Positions 17,273 to 25,583 of a stretch of 64,000 bases of DNA are shown piece after piece. The translations under genes were made by a program, and so were the position numbers. The stretch lies in NCBI RefSeq assembly GCF_900129725.1, contig NZ_FQWQ01000004.1:558001-622000 (forward strand). Reading direction: 5' to 3'. Under the pieces are notes generated by a model that had not been told where the DNA came from, searched no databases, and was given only the letters and a program-made list of their open reading frames with translations. Source of the DNA: Chryseolinea serpens (lineage in GTDB: Bacteria; Bacteroidota; Bacteroidia; Cytophagales; Cyclobacteriaceae). The first letter of the stretch is position 1. Every line of letters begins with the position of its first letter.

Positions 17273-18676
17273 ATTCACCCGCTTCACACTCGTTTTACTC
17301 GCCAGTTCCTTCACCACCTGGTACAAAAACTCCTGCCCTTCATAAAAAGCCTTCACTCCAACGCGTTCGTCTTTCCCATGCGCGCGCACATCATTGATGT
17401 CGGCAAAGATGCCGCAGACACCATAGGTTGGAATGCCGCCATTTCGCAGATACGCACCATCGGTGGCCCCGGTCGACATGGTCGGTACCACGGGCACACC
17501 CGGCCACATCTTTTGTGTGACGCGCTCGATGGGCCCGAACAGCTCGGGGTTCAACGGCGACGGTGGACTCATGTTGGCCGCGTTCTTGGCCGTGACGGTG
17601 ATCTCGTTGTCATCGAAAACGCTGACCAGGGTGGCTTTTACTTTCTCGGGATCTTCACCCGGCAGCATGCGGCAGTTCACGGTGGCCGTGGCGGTTTGAG
17701 GCAGGGCGTTGTCGGCATGGCCGCCCTGGATGCGGGTAGCCACACACGTGGTGCGCAGCAGGGCGTTGTAGTTGGGGAATGCCGAGAGGCGTTTCAGCGC
17801 TTCCGGATCGAAGGGTGTTTTCAGGATGCCTTTCATGTCGTCGGCCAGGGGGCCGGTCTCTATTTTCGAGGAACGTTCGAAGTATACGCGCGTGCCTTCG
17901 TTCAGGTTCATGGGGAAATCGAATTTGGCCAGGTTGTCGAGTGCGTGCGCCAGTTGGTAGATGGCGTTGTCTTTGCGCGGCTGCGAGCTGTGGCCGCCGC
18001 GGTTGTGTGCTTCCAGCACAAAGCTTTGAAATACTTTTTCGCTGAGTTGCACCTGGTTCAGAATTTTCTTGCCGTCTTTCTCCTGACCGCGGCCTCCTTC
18101 GTTGAGGGCATACTCGGCGTCGATGAGGGCTTTGTGATTTTCAAGGAGCCATTTCACGCCATTGTTCTCCCCGCCTTCTTCATCGGCTGTAAGGGCTACG
18201 ATGATGTCGCGGTCGGGTGTGAAGTGTTCTTTCTTCATGCGCACCAGGTTGGCCACAAAGATGGCGGCCATGGCTTTGTCGTCGCTGGCGCCGCGGGCAT
18301 AATAGAACCCGTCGATCTCTTCAAATTTGAACGGGTCGGTGGTCCAGTCCTCGCGCAAGGCTTCGACCACGTCGAGGTGGGCGAGGAGCAACAGGGGCTT
18401 GCGTTTTCCGCTTCCCCGCAGGGTGGCGACCAGGTTGCCTTTGCGGTCGGTGGGCCCGCCGATAAAAATGTCTTTGTCGGTGAAGCCTGCCGCTCTCAGA
18501 CGCGCTGCCATGGCTTCGGCCGCTTGGGTGGTGTTGCCCACGGAGTGGGTGGTGTTGATCTCGATCAGCTCTTTGAAGATGTCGTGTGTGAGCTTCTGGT
18601 CGGGTTGGGCTGAGGCGCCGGTGGCGAGGAGCATCAGGCATACGCATAGGCCTGTGCAGAGGGTTAGATGCCGCAT
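17270..18676 (-). CDS. Secreted M20-family metallopeptidase
   Basis: This 468-residue zinc exopeptidase or deacylase carries a signal peptide (residues 1-23, ending ATGASAQ). Metal ligands and catalytic acids appear in order: His-x-Asp in LLLLAHLDVVEA near residue 100, the bridging Asp in YARGASDDKAM near 133, and Glu-Glu in LTADEEGGENN near 168. The dimerisation domain spans about 205-340. Family members cleave dipeptides, acylated amino acids or N-acyl groups. The signal peptide places this one in the periplasm. TAATTTTG about 36 bases upstream of the start may be its -7 promoter element. Confidence 0.93.
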   Translation of the reverse strand: MRHLTLCTGLCVCLMLLATGASAQPDQKLTHDIFKELIEINTTHSVGNTTQAAEAMAARLRAAGFTDKDIFIGGPTDRKGNLVATLRGSGKRKPLLLLAHLDVVEALREDWTTDPFKFEEIDGFYYARGASDDKAMAAIFVANLVRMKKEHFTPDRDIIVALTADEEGGENNGVKWLLENHKALIDAEYALNEGGRGQEKDGKKILNQVQLSEKVFQSFVLEAHNRGGHSSQPRKDNAIYQLAHALDNLAKFDFPMNLNEGTRVYFERSSKIETGPLADDMKGILKTPFDPEALKRLSAFPNYNALLRTTCVATRIQGGHADNALPQTATATVNCRMLPGEDPEKVKATLVSVFDDNEITVTAKNAANMSPPSPLNPELFGPIERVTQKMWPGVPVVPTMSTGATDGAYLRNGGIPTYGVCGIFADINDVRAHGKDERVGVKAFYEGQEFLYQVVKELASKTSVKRVN

Positions 18677-18711
18677 AGATTTAGGTTAATGGTTAACTCC
18701 CCTAAAATAGT

Positions 18712-18719
18712 CAAAATTA
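18712..18719 (-). promoter_or_regulatory. Candidate -7 element for the M20 peptidase gene
   Basis: Read leftward, TAATTTTG matches the Bacteroidota TAnnTTTG -7 consensus exactly. It would give a leader of about 29 bases. No TTTG -33 element is present at 19-21 bases, so the call is tentative. Confidence 0.4.
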
Positions 18720-18862
18720 CACAACGCCGGTCGGGATTATGACGGCCGGCCTATGCTAAAAATGACAACGGTTGCAAAGCATGCATCCACAGCGTTGAGG
18801 CTCCATAGCCGCTGTTGAATGGTGACATCTATGTTGTTGTAACCTAGCCTCATTTCAAAATT

Positions 18863-19129
18863 TCAGGTCGCGGACGGCGCACCTTTCGCATCCACCACCA
18901 CCGTACCCTTTACTCCGGCGGAGGAAGAAATGGCATAGACCGTCGTGCTATCACCGGGATTGGAATTTCCTTCCACCCGGTCGATCTCGTCGACATGAAA
19001 ATCCTCCGGATCGAGCCGCAGGTCCAGATCGCTGCAGTACAGGCAGAAGGAGTCTGTCGCAAGATCATCTTCGTAGCCCTTTTTCTTTAGGGCCGACAAA
19101 GCATCGCCAAGGGATTCATAGTTTTTCAT
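18863..19129 (-). CDS. Small conserved Bacteroidota protein of unknown function
   Basis: This 88-residue acidic cytoplasmic protein starts MKNYESLGDALSALKKKGY. It has the paired cysteines FCLYCSDLDLRLDPEDF and then VEGNSNPGDSTTVYAISS. From memory this matches a family widespread in Bacteroidota that is often mislabelled phosphoribosylpyrophosphate synthetase. At this length it cannot be that enzyme and has none of its motifs. It follows another small gene on the same strand, and both have very similar A-rich leaders (CAACCTAAA...TCAAAA before the ATG), so the two may be co-transcribed. Confidence 0.75.
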   Translation of the reverse strand: MKNYESLGDALSALKKKGYEDDLATDSFCLYCSDLDLRLDPEDFHVDEIDRVEGNSNPGDSTTVYAISSSAGVKGTVVVDAKGAPSAT

Positions 19130-19150
19130 ATCTTTTGATTTTTAGGTTGA

Positions 19151-19348
19151 TCAACTATTATTTTGACCACTTTCCGGGGAAGCGTTTTCTTCGGCAGAAG
19201 AGAACGGCAGGTCCTCCATACGGAGGGCATCGTCAAGAAATTCACTACCCTCATCCATATAGAGCGGGTGCTCGTGATGAATAAGCGTGTGTGTATCGGA
19301 TGGCTCTTTCAGATCATGATTCGTGGGGTGTAAGAAGAAGAGGTTCAT
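19151..19348 (-). CDS. Small hypothetical protein
   Basis: From ATG 19348 this gives 65 residues, beginning MNLFFLHPTNHDLKEP and ending in an acidic, Ser/Glu-rich tail. A start 14 codons upstream (19390) is possible. I prefer 19348 because the leader CAACCTAAATCAAAAC before it closely copies that of the next gene (18863-19129). I do not recognise a family. It is likely cytoplasmic and partly disordered, with 21 bases between its stop and the next start codon. Confidence 0.5.
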   Translation of the reverse strand: MNLFFLHPTNHDLKEPSDTHTLIHHEHPLYMDEGSEFLDDALRMEDLPFSSAEENASPESGQNNS

Positions 19349-19592
19349 GATGTTTTGATTTAGGTTGTTGAATAGATTTTCTTTTCCCAATGGAGAAGTG
19401 GAGTGAAAGTTTGGTCTGCTGACTTGTTAATTGCCGTGTTGCTGGTTGGTTTTCATAAGGATCCATACGCCGGCATAGGGATATCCTGATGCACAAACAG
19501 GTGGAAAGTGCATTCCCGTCTTTACAACCGCCTCGGCGAGCTGTCACCCGTCATCTTCGTTTCAACAGCCAGCAGACCAAAGAAGAAATTTT

Positions 19593-20348
19593 TTAAACTT
19601 TTTGGGGTTGATTATGCAGCCATTTTTCATAGTTGATGGTCCCCAGCTTGGCATGCCCTGCCGGCACCAACGCGGCATTGGGAATTTCACCGCCATAATA
19701 TTGGGAGCGACTGTTGGGTACGACCTGGCGCGCGTCGCTCGTATCGTGCAGATAGCGGATGACGAACTCAGGCATGGTCAAACGCTCGGGACCGGCTATT
19801 TCCAGGATACCTTTGATGGGTGCTGCCAGCGTCGCTTCAGCTACGAAGGCGGCCACGTCATCGGAGGCGATAGGTTGAAATTGAACGTTCGAAATATGGA
19901 CTTGATTTCCATCCGTGGCCTGGTTCGCGATGCCCGGCAGGAAATCCAGGAACTGTGTGCTTCGGATGATGGTATAGGGTACGCCCGATCGCTTGATCAG
20001 ATCTTCCTGAACGAGTTTGGCACGCATGTAACCCACGTTTTGCATGAGGTCGACGCCTACGATAGAAAGTGCCAGGTGATGCTTTACACCGGCATTGATC
20101 TCCGCTGCCAACAAATTGCGGCCCGCGGTTTCAAAGAATTCCATGACCGCCTTGTCTTCAAAAGAGGGCGAGTTGGCCAGATCAACAACAACGTCCGTGT
20201 TCTTCATAGCTTCTGCCAGGCCTTCCCCGGTAATCGTATTGATGCCGGTGGCAGGAGCGCCGACGATCACCTCGTGACCTCCCTGACGAAGAATGGCAAC
20301 TACTTTGCTTCCAATGAGGCCGGAGCCCCCGATAACTACGATTTTCAT
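19593..20348 (-). CDS. NmrA-like NAD(P)-binding protein (atypical short-chain dehydrogenase)
   Basis: This 251-residue protein starts with the glycine-rich nucleotide-binding loop VVIGGSGLIGSKVV (residues 4-17). The NmrA/SDR-a pattern follows, with NTDVVVDLANSPSFED and GVPYTIIRSTQFLDFL near 125. Relatives are NAD(P)-binding redox sensors or reductases such as quinone reductase 2-like QorB. A catalytic Tyr-Lys pair is not obvious, which is normal for this subgroup. The gene has a sigma-54-type GG-N10-GC promoter about 42 bases upstream and an enhancer-like palindrome beyond it, next to a sigma-54 activator gene. Activator-dependent transcription is therefore likely. Confidence 0.88.
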   Translation of the reverse strand: MKIVVIGGSGLIGSKVVAILRQGGHEVIVGAPATGINTITGEGLAEAMKNTDVVVDLANSPSFEDKAVMEFFETAGRNLLAAEINAGVKHHLALSIVGVDLMQNVGYMRAKLVQEDLIKRSGVPYTIIRSTQFLDFLPGIANQATDGNQVHISNVQFQPIASDDVAAFVAEATLAAPIKGILEIAGPERLTMPEFVIRYLHDTSDARQVVPNSRSQYYGGEIPNAALVPAGHAKLGTINYEKWLHNQPQKV

Positions 20349-20388
20349 AATGTTACTTTTTAGTGTGGTTTTGATTTGCCTTTCTAAA

Positions 20389-20404
20389 GGCTAACGAGAT
20401 GCCA
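20389..20404 (-). promoter_or_regulatory. Candidate sigma-54 (-24/-12) promoter of the NmrA-like gene
   Basis: Read leftward, TGGCATCTCGTTAGCC has the invariant GG and GC dinucleotides separated by exactly ten bases and a full TGGCA -24 box. The -12 box TAGCC differs from TTGCW at two bases. Transcription would start near 20378, giving a leader of about 30 bases to the ATG at 20348. Confidence 0.6.
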
Positions 20405-20463
20405 ATTCAGCAAATAATTGATTATCAGCTATGTGGGAAAATTCAGCCGCTCGTTTTTCACTG

Positions 20464-20497
20464 TATTTCGTGAAAGCACGAAACGTTTCACGAAATA
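20464..20497. promoter_or_regulatory. Perfect 12-bp inverted repeat, likely sigma-54 activator binding site
   Basis: TATTTCGTGAAA (20464-20475) and TTTCACGAAATA (20486-20497) are exact reverse complements around a 10-base spacer. The heptamer CACGAAA appears at 20477 and 20489, and inverted at 20466, so three half-sites are packed in 34 bases. The centre is about 100 bases upstream of the predicted sigma-54 start, the normal place for an enhancer site. It also lies just past the 3' end of the activator gene. Confidence 0.65.
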
Positions 20498-20527
20498 AGA
20501 GGACTAATCGGCGTACGGACAGCGTGA

Positions 20528-23158
20528 TCAATTGGAAAAGTAGTCGGCCTTGGTGATGCCTAACTTTTTCATTTTGGAGTGCAACGTATTGCCGGGGATT
20601 TTCAATAGGTCAGCCGCGCTACCGGCACCTGAAATTTTACCGGCACAACGTTTCAGGGTTTCAATAATATAATCGCGTTCAACTTCTTCCAGCGAACGAT
20701 TCAAAAGAAACGCCTGCTCTTTCTTTTCGGCGTCGGCATGCTGGGGTATGTAAACATTCTCCAATGTACCGTTGGTTGCCAATAGTATGCTGCGTTCTAT
20801 TAAATACTCCAGCTCCCTCACATTGCCTGGCCACGTGTAGCTACGCAGTTGTTGTATTACTTTTGGCGCCACTTTCTTGATCTTACGCCCGGTGTTCCGG
20901 CTGTACTTCTCTACAAAAAAATGGGTAAGGGGTTCGATGTCTTCCGACCGGTCACGCAACGGGGGCAACGGAATGGGAAATACATTTAAACGGAAATACA
21001 GATCGGCACGAAACCGCCCGGCCTTTACTTCCTCTTCCAGGTTGCGATTGGTGGCTGCAATTAACCGGACATCGATCTTTATCGTTTGTTTGCCTCCCAA
21101 TCGTTCCAGCTCGCGTTCCTGGATGACACGCAGCAACTTGGCCTGCGCTTCGAGTGGCAGTTCACCAATTTCGTCAAGGAACACGGTGCTATTGTTGCCC
21201 AACTCAAATTTGCCGATGCGACGGTCAATGGCCCCGGTGAAAGCGCCCCTTTCATGGCCAAACAATTCGCTTTCGATGAGATTTGCCGGCAGGGCGGCGC
21301 AGTTGACTTTGACCATCAGCTTGTCTTTTCGTGGCGATGTATTGTGAATGGCCCGCGCGATAAGCTCCTTGCCGGTGCCGGTTTCACCCAGGATCAACAC
21401 GGTTGTATTGGAATCGGCTACCAGCGACATCAGTCGATATACTTTTTGCATCTGTTCGCCACCGCCTATTATTTCTGAAAAATTATAAATGGTTTTGATC
21501 TGCTCCTTGAGGTAATCATTTTCCACCTCCAGTTGCTTTTTATAGGCCAGTAGTTTTTCATTGGCCAGTATATTGGCAATGGCGATGGAGATCTGCGCGC
21601 AGATGCCTTTCAGGATCAAAGGACTCAAGCGATTCGCCAGCAACCAGATCGTGCCGATGTTTTTGTCGCCCACGCGCAGGGGCAGACTGTACATATTCTT
21701 TAACCCGGTTGTCTTCCAGAGTTGTGCATAGGCGTTGCCACTCTTCAGTTCTTCCTCCACGTTAAACACTAATCCATCCTTGCTGGCCAGCACCTGCGCT
21801 GCATAGGTCTCATCGATCGTGATGCGGTGGGCTGACATTTTCTCAAAATCCACTTTTGCGTTTTCAAACAACGTACGATCAAACATGAACGGCAACATGT
21901 GGAGACCATCCTCATCGATCACCCGGAGCATGGCGAGTTTTGTATGCAAGGTTTTATCCAGTACCCTGAAAATGGCGGTCTGCAGCTCAAGTTTCGTTCT
22001 GGCCTGCGTCACATCGTTACTGAAATCCAGGAGGAAGGCCTGCTCTTCCTGTTTCTTACTGATTTGCTCGTTGGCCATAATATTGGCCAGCGCGATAGAT
22101 ATTTGCGCACAAATTCCTTGCAGCAATGGGATGTTGATCTCTCCAATGTCCAGGAATAAAATTCCATGATTTGTCTCCCCGTTCCGCAACCGGATGCCTA
22201 CCACTTCTTTGAATCCCATCCCTTTCCAATACTGCAAGTATGCCGAGGTGATGCCCCGTTGTATTTCCCGTTCCACATTGAACAATAAAGGGATGGCACT
22301 GTCGAGTATGCGGTTCTGAAGCCCGTCGTCGATGGGATACCTTGCGCTCTCCAGCGCCCGCAATATTTCTGGATCGTGTGTTTTACTGAGGTCGTAGACA
22401 TACGGGCTCATGGTCGTGTTGTCTTCATTGATCCTGCGGATAACAAAGCCACCCGGCGGATTCAACTTACCCAGTGCGGCGCGAACGGCACGCGCAAGCT
22501 CGTCTTTCGTTCTTACCGATGCGATGTCGCTGCTAAAATCGAGAAGGAATGATTTTTCTTTTTCCTTCTTCAACAACTCCTCGTTTTTGATAATATTGGA
22601 CACGGCGCTCGACAACTGCGGGGCGATGCCTTTAATAACATTTCGGAATTCGTTGCTAAAGCTGCCCGGTTTATCGGAATAGATGTGAATAAAACCCATC
22701 GGCTGTCCTTCTTTCATAAGCCGGGTCATGAGAATTTCTCTAACACCTTTCTCGTAGTTAACGCGGAGAAAAGCGGGACTTTTTGGTTTGTCCATGATGT
22801 CTTCCAGCAAAAAAGATATCGGTTCTTCTGCCTGCAACACCGCCTGGATGAAGGGTTCGTTCAATGAAAACCGGGCCTCCACCATTTCCTGGTAGCGCTC
22901 ATGCGACCGGATAGGGGACCCTTCATTGTCCAGCAGGAAAGGGACATAGGTTTCATCTTTGCGGTCAATCAGGGTAACAATCGTATGCGTAAAGTAAAAT
23001 AACTGTTTGATCCGTTTTCCAAAAAGCGTGAGCAGGTCGTTCTTTTCCCGAACCCGGGTAATGTCATTTCCCAATTCCAGCAAAACCCTTCTTTCCTGCT
23101 CAAGCGCCGCAGGGGTTGGAGCGGCTATTTCAGGAGGAGGGAGTTTTGCGCTTTTCAT
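20528..23158 (-). CDS. Sigma-54-dependent transcriptional activator with three GAF domains
   Basis: This 876-residue cytoplasmic regulator has three GAF-type sensor modules in the N-terminal 540 residues (about 20-190, 200-365 and 375-540). Each ends in a similar QEQAFLLDFSNDVT-like linker, which suggests internal duplication. A sigma-54 AAA+ domain (~560-800) has Walker A GETGTGKE near 591, the sigma-contacting loop GAFTGA near 638, and Walker B VFLDEIGELP. A Fis-type helix-turn-helix (~820-876) contains DLLKIPGNTLHSKMKKLGI. No receiver domain is present, so control is by ligand or redox sensing in the GAF domains. The likely target is the adjacent NmrA-like gene, through the inverted repeat at 20464. 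Confidence 0.95.
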   Translation of the reverse strand: MKSAKLPPPEIAAPTPAALEQERRVLLELGNDITRVREKNDLLTLFGKRIKQLFYFTHTIVTLIDRKDETYVPFLLDNEGSPIRSHERYQEMVEARFSLNEPFIQAVLQAEEPISFLLEDIMDKPKSPAFLRVNYEKGVREILMTRLMKEGQPMGFIHIYSDKPGSFSNEFRNVIKGIAPQLSSAVSNIIKNEELLKKEKEKSFLLDFSSDIASVRTKDELARAVRAALGKLNPPGGFVIRRINEDNTTMSPYVYDLSKTHDPEILRALESARYPIDDGLQNRILDSAIPLLFNVEREIQRGITSAYLQYWKGMGFKEVVGIRLRNGETNHGILFLDIGEINIPLLQGICAQISIALANIMANEQISKKQEEQAFLLDFSNDVTQARTKLELQTAIFRVLDKTLHTKLAMLRVIDEDGLHMLPFMFDRTLFENAKVDFEKMSAHRITIDETYAAQVLASKDGLVFNVEEELKSGNAYAQLWKTTGLKNMYSLPLRVGDKNIGTIWLLANRLSPLILKGICAQISIAIANILANEKLLAYKKQLEVENDYLKEQIKTIYNFSEIIGGGEQMQKVYRLMSLVADSNTTVLILGETGTGKELIARAIHNTSPRKDKLMVKVNCAALPANLIESELFGHERGAFTGAIDRRIGKFELGNNSTVFLDEIGELPLEAQAKLLRVIQERELERLGGKQTIKIDVRLIAATNRNLEEEVKAGRFRADLYFRLNVFPIPLPPLRDRSEDIEPLTHFFVEKYSRNTGRKIKKVAPKVIQQLRSYTWPGNVRELEYLIERSILLATNGTLENVYIPQHADAEKKEQAFLLNRSLEEVERDYIIETLKRCAGKISGAGSAADLLKIPGNTLHSKMKKLGITKADYFSN

Positions 23159-23274
23159 GAAAGCAATTTATGTAAAATACGGTTTGGAGACAGAAATATT
23201 CGACACCCTCCGGCTTTTTAAATGCACGCGTTATTTTGAGCTGCGGCTTTTTTTTAGCTTAATAGAGGTCGTGT

Positions 23275-23307
23275 TTTGCATGAATATTGGTGGAAGGTTT
23301 ATCTTTG
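23275..23307 (+). promoter_or_regulatory. Bacteroidota-type promoter of the AraC gene
   Basis: TTTG (23275-23278) and TATCTTTG (23300-23307) are separated by 21 bases, matching the TTTG-N19-21-TAnnTTTG consensus at every fixed position. Transcription would begin near 23314. That excludes an upstream ATG at 23287 and fits the TTG start at 23353. Confidence 0.7.
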
Positions 23308-23352
23308 GATCAACCGCGCAGGAGATGCATTTATTTTTTTAAGGACGATTCT

Positions 23353-24285
23353 TTGGGCAAGACAAAAAAAGAACAACTTCCGCAATACAAGCTCGAACAC
23401 TATGTCGACGCGCACCGTTCCAGGGAGCAGAGCGCCGATTTTGGTTATAACACCCTGGAACCCTCTGTTAAAATTCCCGGGTTCGAATTATACTCCACCC
23501 AAGGGTTAAAGGATCGCATCGGCCCCCTCAAATCTTTTTTCTATCGGATAGGATTCACGCTGGCCGGGGGTGTGTCAGTTGAATTAGGATTGGAAAAATA
23601 TCGCCACAGCAGGGGGACGGTAAATTTCACGGCCATCAACGATATCTTTTCGCTCTATGACCCGACGCCCGATTTTTTTGGCTACTACATGCTGTTCACA
23701 CCCGCATTCATGCAGGAAGAACAAATGTTGTCGCGAAAGCTGGGCGATGAATATCCATTTTGGCACCCGTCCAATATGCATTTTCTGAACCTGTCGCCCG
23801 AGGAATTGGACCAGATCATATACTTTGCACAGAAGATCGATGAAGAATTGCATCATCGGAAAACAGGACGGGTAGAGGCCGTGCGGATGTACCTCACACT
23901 CATCTTGCTGGAATGCAAGCGCAGTTTCGAACGTCAGGATCTGAGTTCCTACAATGGCTTTTCGGAAAGCAATATCCTGGTGGCCAGGTTCAAAAAGCTG
24001 GTGGCCGAACATTTTTTAAAGGAACGCCGCGTATCCGACTATGCCGATAGGCTGGCCGTTACCCCCAATCATTTAAATAAAGTCATCAAAGAACACACCG
24101 GGCTCACCGCGCTGGAAAATATCCAGGAAATGCTTTTGCTGGAAGCCAAGGCCCAGGTGCGGCACACCGACCTGTCCATTTCCGAGATCGCCTACGCCCT
24201 GGACTTCAGCGATCCCGCCTCCTTCAACCGCTTCTTCCGACGCTCCACCGGCGTCACACCCCTCGATTTTCGTCAAAAAGCATAA
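23353..24285 (+). CDS. AraC-family transcriptional regulator
   Basis: I start this 310-residue protein at TTG 23353 (MGKTKKEQLPQYKLEHYV) because a canonical promoter ends at 23307. An ATG at 23287 would lie upstream of the transcription start. The N-terminal part (~45-190) is a cupin-like sensor of the type ending QIIYFAQKIDEELHH. The C-terminal 100 residues hold both helix-turn-helices (RVSDYADRLAVTPNHLNKV and ISEIAYALDFSDPASFNRFF). The next genes on the same strand encode a SnoaL-like protein and two SDRs. An 11-bp direct repeat beginning at the last base of this gene is a strong candidate binding site, so it probably controls them. Confidence 0.9.
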   Translation: MGKTKKEQLPQYKLEHYVDAHRSREQSADFGYNTLEPSVKIPGFELYSTQGLKDRIGPLKSFFYRIGFTLAGGVSVELGLEKYRHSRGTVNFTAINDIFSLYDPTPDFFGYYMLFTPAFMQEEQMLSRKLGDEYPFWHPSNMHFLNLSPEELDQIIYFAQKIDEELHHRKTGRVEAVRMYLTLILLECKRSFERQDLSSYNGFSESNILVARFKKLVAEHFLKERRVSDYADRLAVTPNHLNKVIKEHTGLTALENIQEMLLLEAKAQVRHTDLSISEIAYALDFSDPASFNRFFRRSTGVTPLDFRQKA

Positions 24286-24345
24286 TCCGGTCAATACCGT
24301 GCCGGATCCGGCCAATCGTCACGGCCCTTGCGCGCTGCACCTTTG
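24285..24345 (+). promoter_or_regulatory. Candidate AraC-regulated promoter: 21-bp-spaced direct repeats plus -7 element
   Basis: ATCCGGTCAAT (24285-24295) and ATCCGGCCAAT (24306-24316) differ at one base and are spaced exactly 21 bases start to start, two helical turns. CACCTTTG at 24338-24345 is one base from the -7 consensus. The place where a -33 TTTG should be (ending about 24316) holds the second repeat instead. This is the arrangement expected for a promoter that needs an AraC activator. The leader to the ATG at 24386 would be about 34 bases. Confidence 0.6.
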
Positions 24346-24385
24346 TAGTGTTGAATCCAATCAAAAAATCAAAATCAACAAGACA

Positions 24386-24763
24386 ATGAAAACAGCAAAA
24401 GAGATCGTCACAAACTACATGCAGGAAGTATGGGTGAATCGTCGCGTGGATGCCGTCGACCGGTACGTTTCTCCTCAAACCTTTATCCAGCACAATCCCA
24501 ACCTCGACAATGGGAGGGAAGCCTTGAAACAGTTTCTGCCCTATCTGTTTGGTACCATCATGCCCCAGGGCACATGGGAAGTTAAGCGCGTCATCGCCGA
24601 GAACGACCTGGTGGTGGTGCATAGCCTGGCCGTGGCAGCCGCGGGCCACCGGGGCACGGCAGTGGTGGATATTTTCCGGGTGGCCGACAGCCAGATCGTT
24701 GAACACTGGGACTTGTCGCACGAGGTTCCCGATTCCACCAAAAGCGGCAACCCGATTGTATGA
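24386..24763 (+). CDS. SnoaL-like / NTF2-fold protein
   Basis: From ATG 24386 this 125-residue protein has the SnoaL-like cone fold pattern: TAKEIVTNYMQEVWVNRRVD, a mid-region FIQHNPNLDNGREALKQF, and the closing VDIFRVADSQIVEHWDLSHE. Members are polyketide cyclases, hydrolases or small-molecule-binding proteins. In Bacteroidota they are commonly found with SDR genes. The 29 codons upstream that remain open are out of character and lie in the promoter region. It is followed after 46 bases by an SDR gene on the same strand and probably shares its transcript. Confidence 0.85.
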   Translation: MKTAKEIVTNYMQEVWVNRRVDAVDRYVSPQTFIQHNPNLDNGREALKQFLPYLFGTIMPQGTWEVKRVIAENDLVVVHSLAVAAAGHRGTAVVDIFRVADSQIVEHWDLSHEVPDSTKSGNPIV

Positions 24764-24809
24764 TTAACGAATGTAGGATCCTCGGATCTTTTTAACACAA
24801 CAAAAAACA

Positions 24810-25553
24810 ATGATGAAGCTAATCCATAAAACAGCCATTATCACCGGTGCAGCCACCGGCATCGGCAAAGCCACCGCCGAGCGTTTCGGGGAGGAGGGTG
24901 CCAACGTGGTGATCAATTACCTGGACGACAATCATTACACCAGCGTACAAGAAAGCATCGCGCGCATCGAAAGCGCCGGTGGCAAGGCCATCGCCGTAAA
25001 AGCAGATGTGAGTCGGGTCGACCAGCTTACGGCCTTGTTTCAACAGGCAAAGGAAGCTTTTGGAGGCATCGATGTCGTGGTGAACAACGCCGTGATTGCC
25101 ATCCTGAAACCGATCGTCGAGGTGACGGAAGAAGACTATCAACGCATGTTCGATGTGAATGTGAAGAGTGTATTTTTCTCCCTGCAACTGGCCGGCAAGC
25201 TGATGAACGACAACGGCCGCGTGATCAACCTTTCGTCGCACACCACAGCCCTGTTTTTTCCAAACTACGGGTTATACGACGCCAACAAAGGTGCCGTGGA
25301 GCAGATCAGCCGCGTGTTCTCGAAAGAGATCGGTCACAAGGGCATCACCGTAAACGTTGTGTCGCCGGGTGCAACCGACACTGCCGAATTTGCCACGCGC
25401 CCGCAGGAATTGAAAGACCGGGTGAAAGCGATGAGTGGCATGAATCGCATCGCCCGCCAGGAGGAAGTTGTGAACGTGATTACTTTCCTGGCCAGTGACG
25501 AAGCCAGTTGGGTGACGGGTCAGAATATCAAGGTGAATGGCGGAGCGATTTGA
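24810..25553 (+). CDS. Short-chain dehydrogenase/reductase (classical SDR)
   Basis: This 247-residue NAD(P)-dependent oxidoreductase has the cofactor motif TGAATGIGKA (residues 12-21), the NNAV strand motif, Ser in VINLSSHTT, and the catalytic Tyr-x-x-x-Lys in GLYDANKGAVEQ. The C-terminal SPGATDT and the closing SWVTGQNIKVNGGAI are typical of FabG-like SDRs. The substrate is unknown. It sits in a likely AraC-controlled set with the SnoaL-like gene before it and a second SDR 30 bases after it. Confidence 0.93.
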   Translation: MMKLIHKTAIITGAATGIGKATAERFGEEGANVVINYLDDNHYTSVQESIARIESAGGKAIAVKADVSRVDQLTALFQQAKEAFGGIDVVVNNAVIAILKPIVEVTEEDYQRMFDVNVKSVFFSLQLAGKLMNDNGRVINLSSHTTALFFPNYGLYDANKGAVEQISRVFSKEIGHKGITVNVVSPGATDTAEFATRPQELKDRVKAMSGMNRIARQEEVVNVITFLASDEASWVTGQNIKVNGGAI

Positions 25554-25583
25554 ATGGGTTGAAAAAAATAACGATCAAACAAT

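Noticed and set aside
17378-18613. Open frame of about 411 codons on the plus strand
   Set aside because: Antisense shadow of the M20 peptidase gene, which has all metal-binding motifs and a signal peptide.
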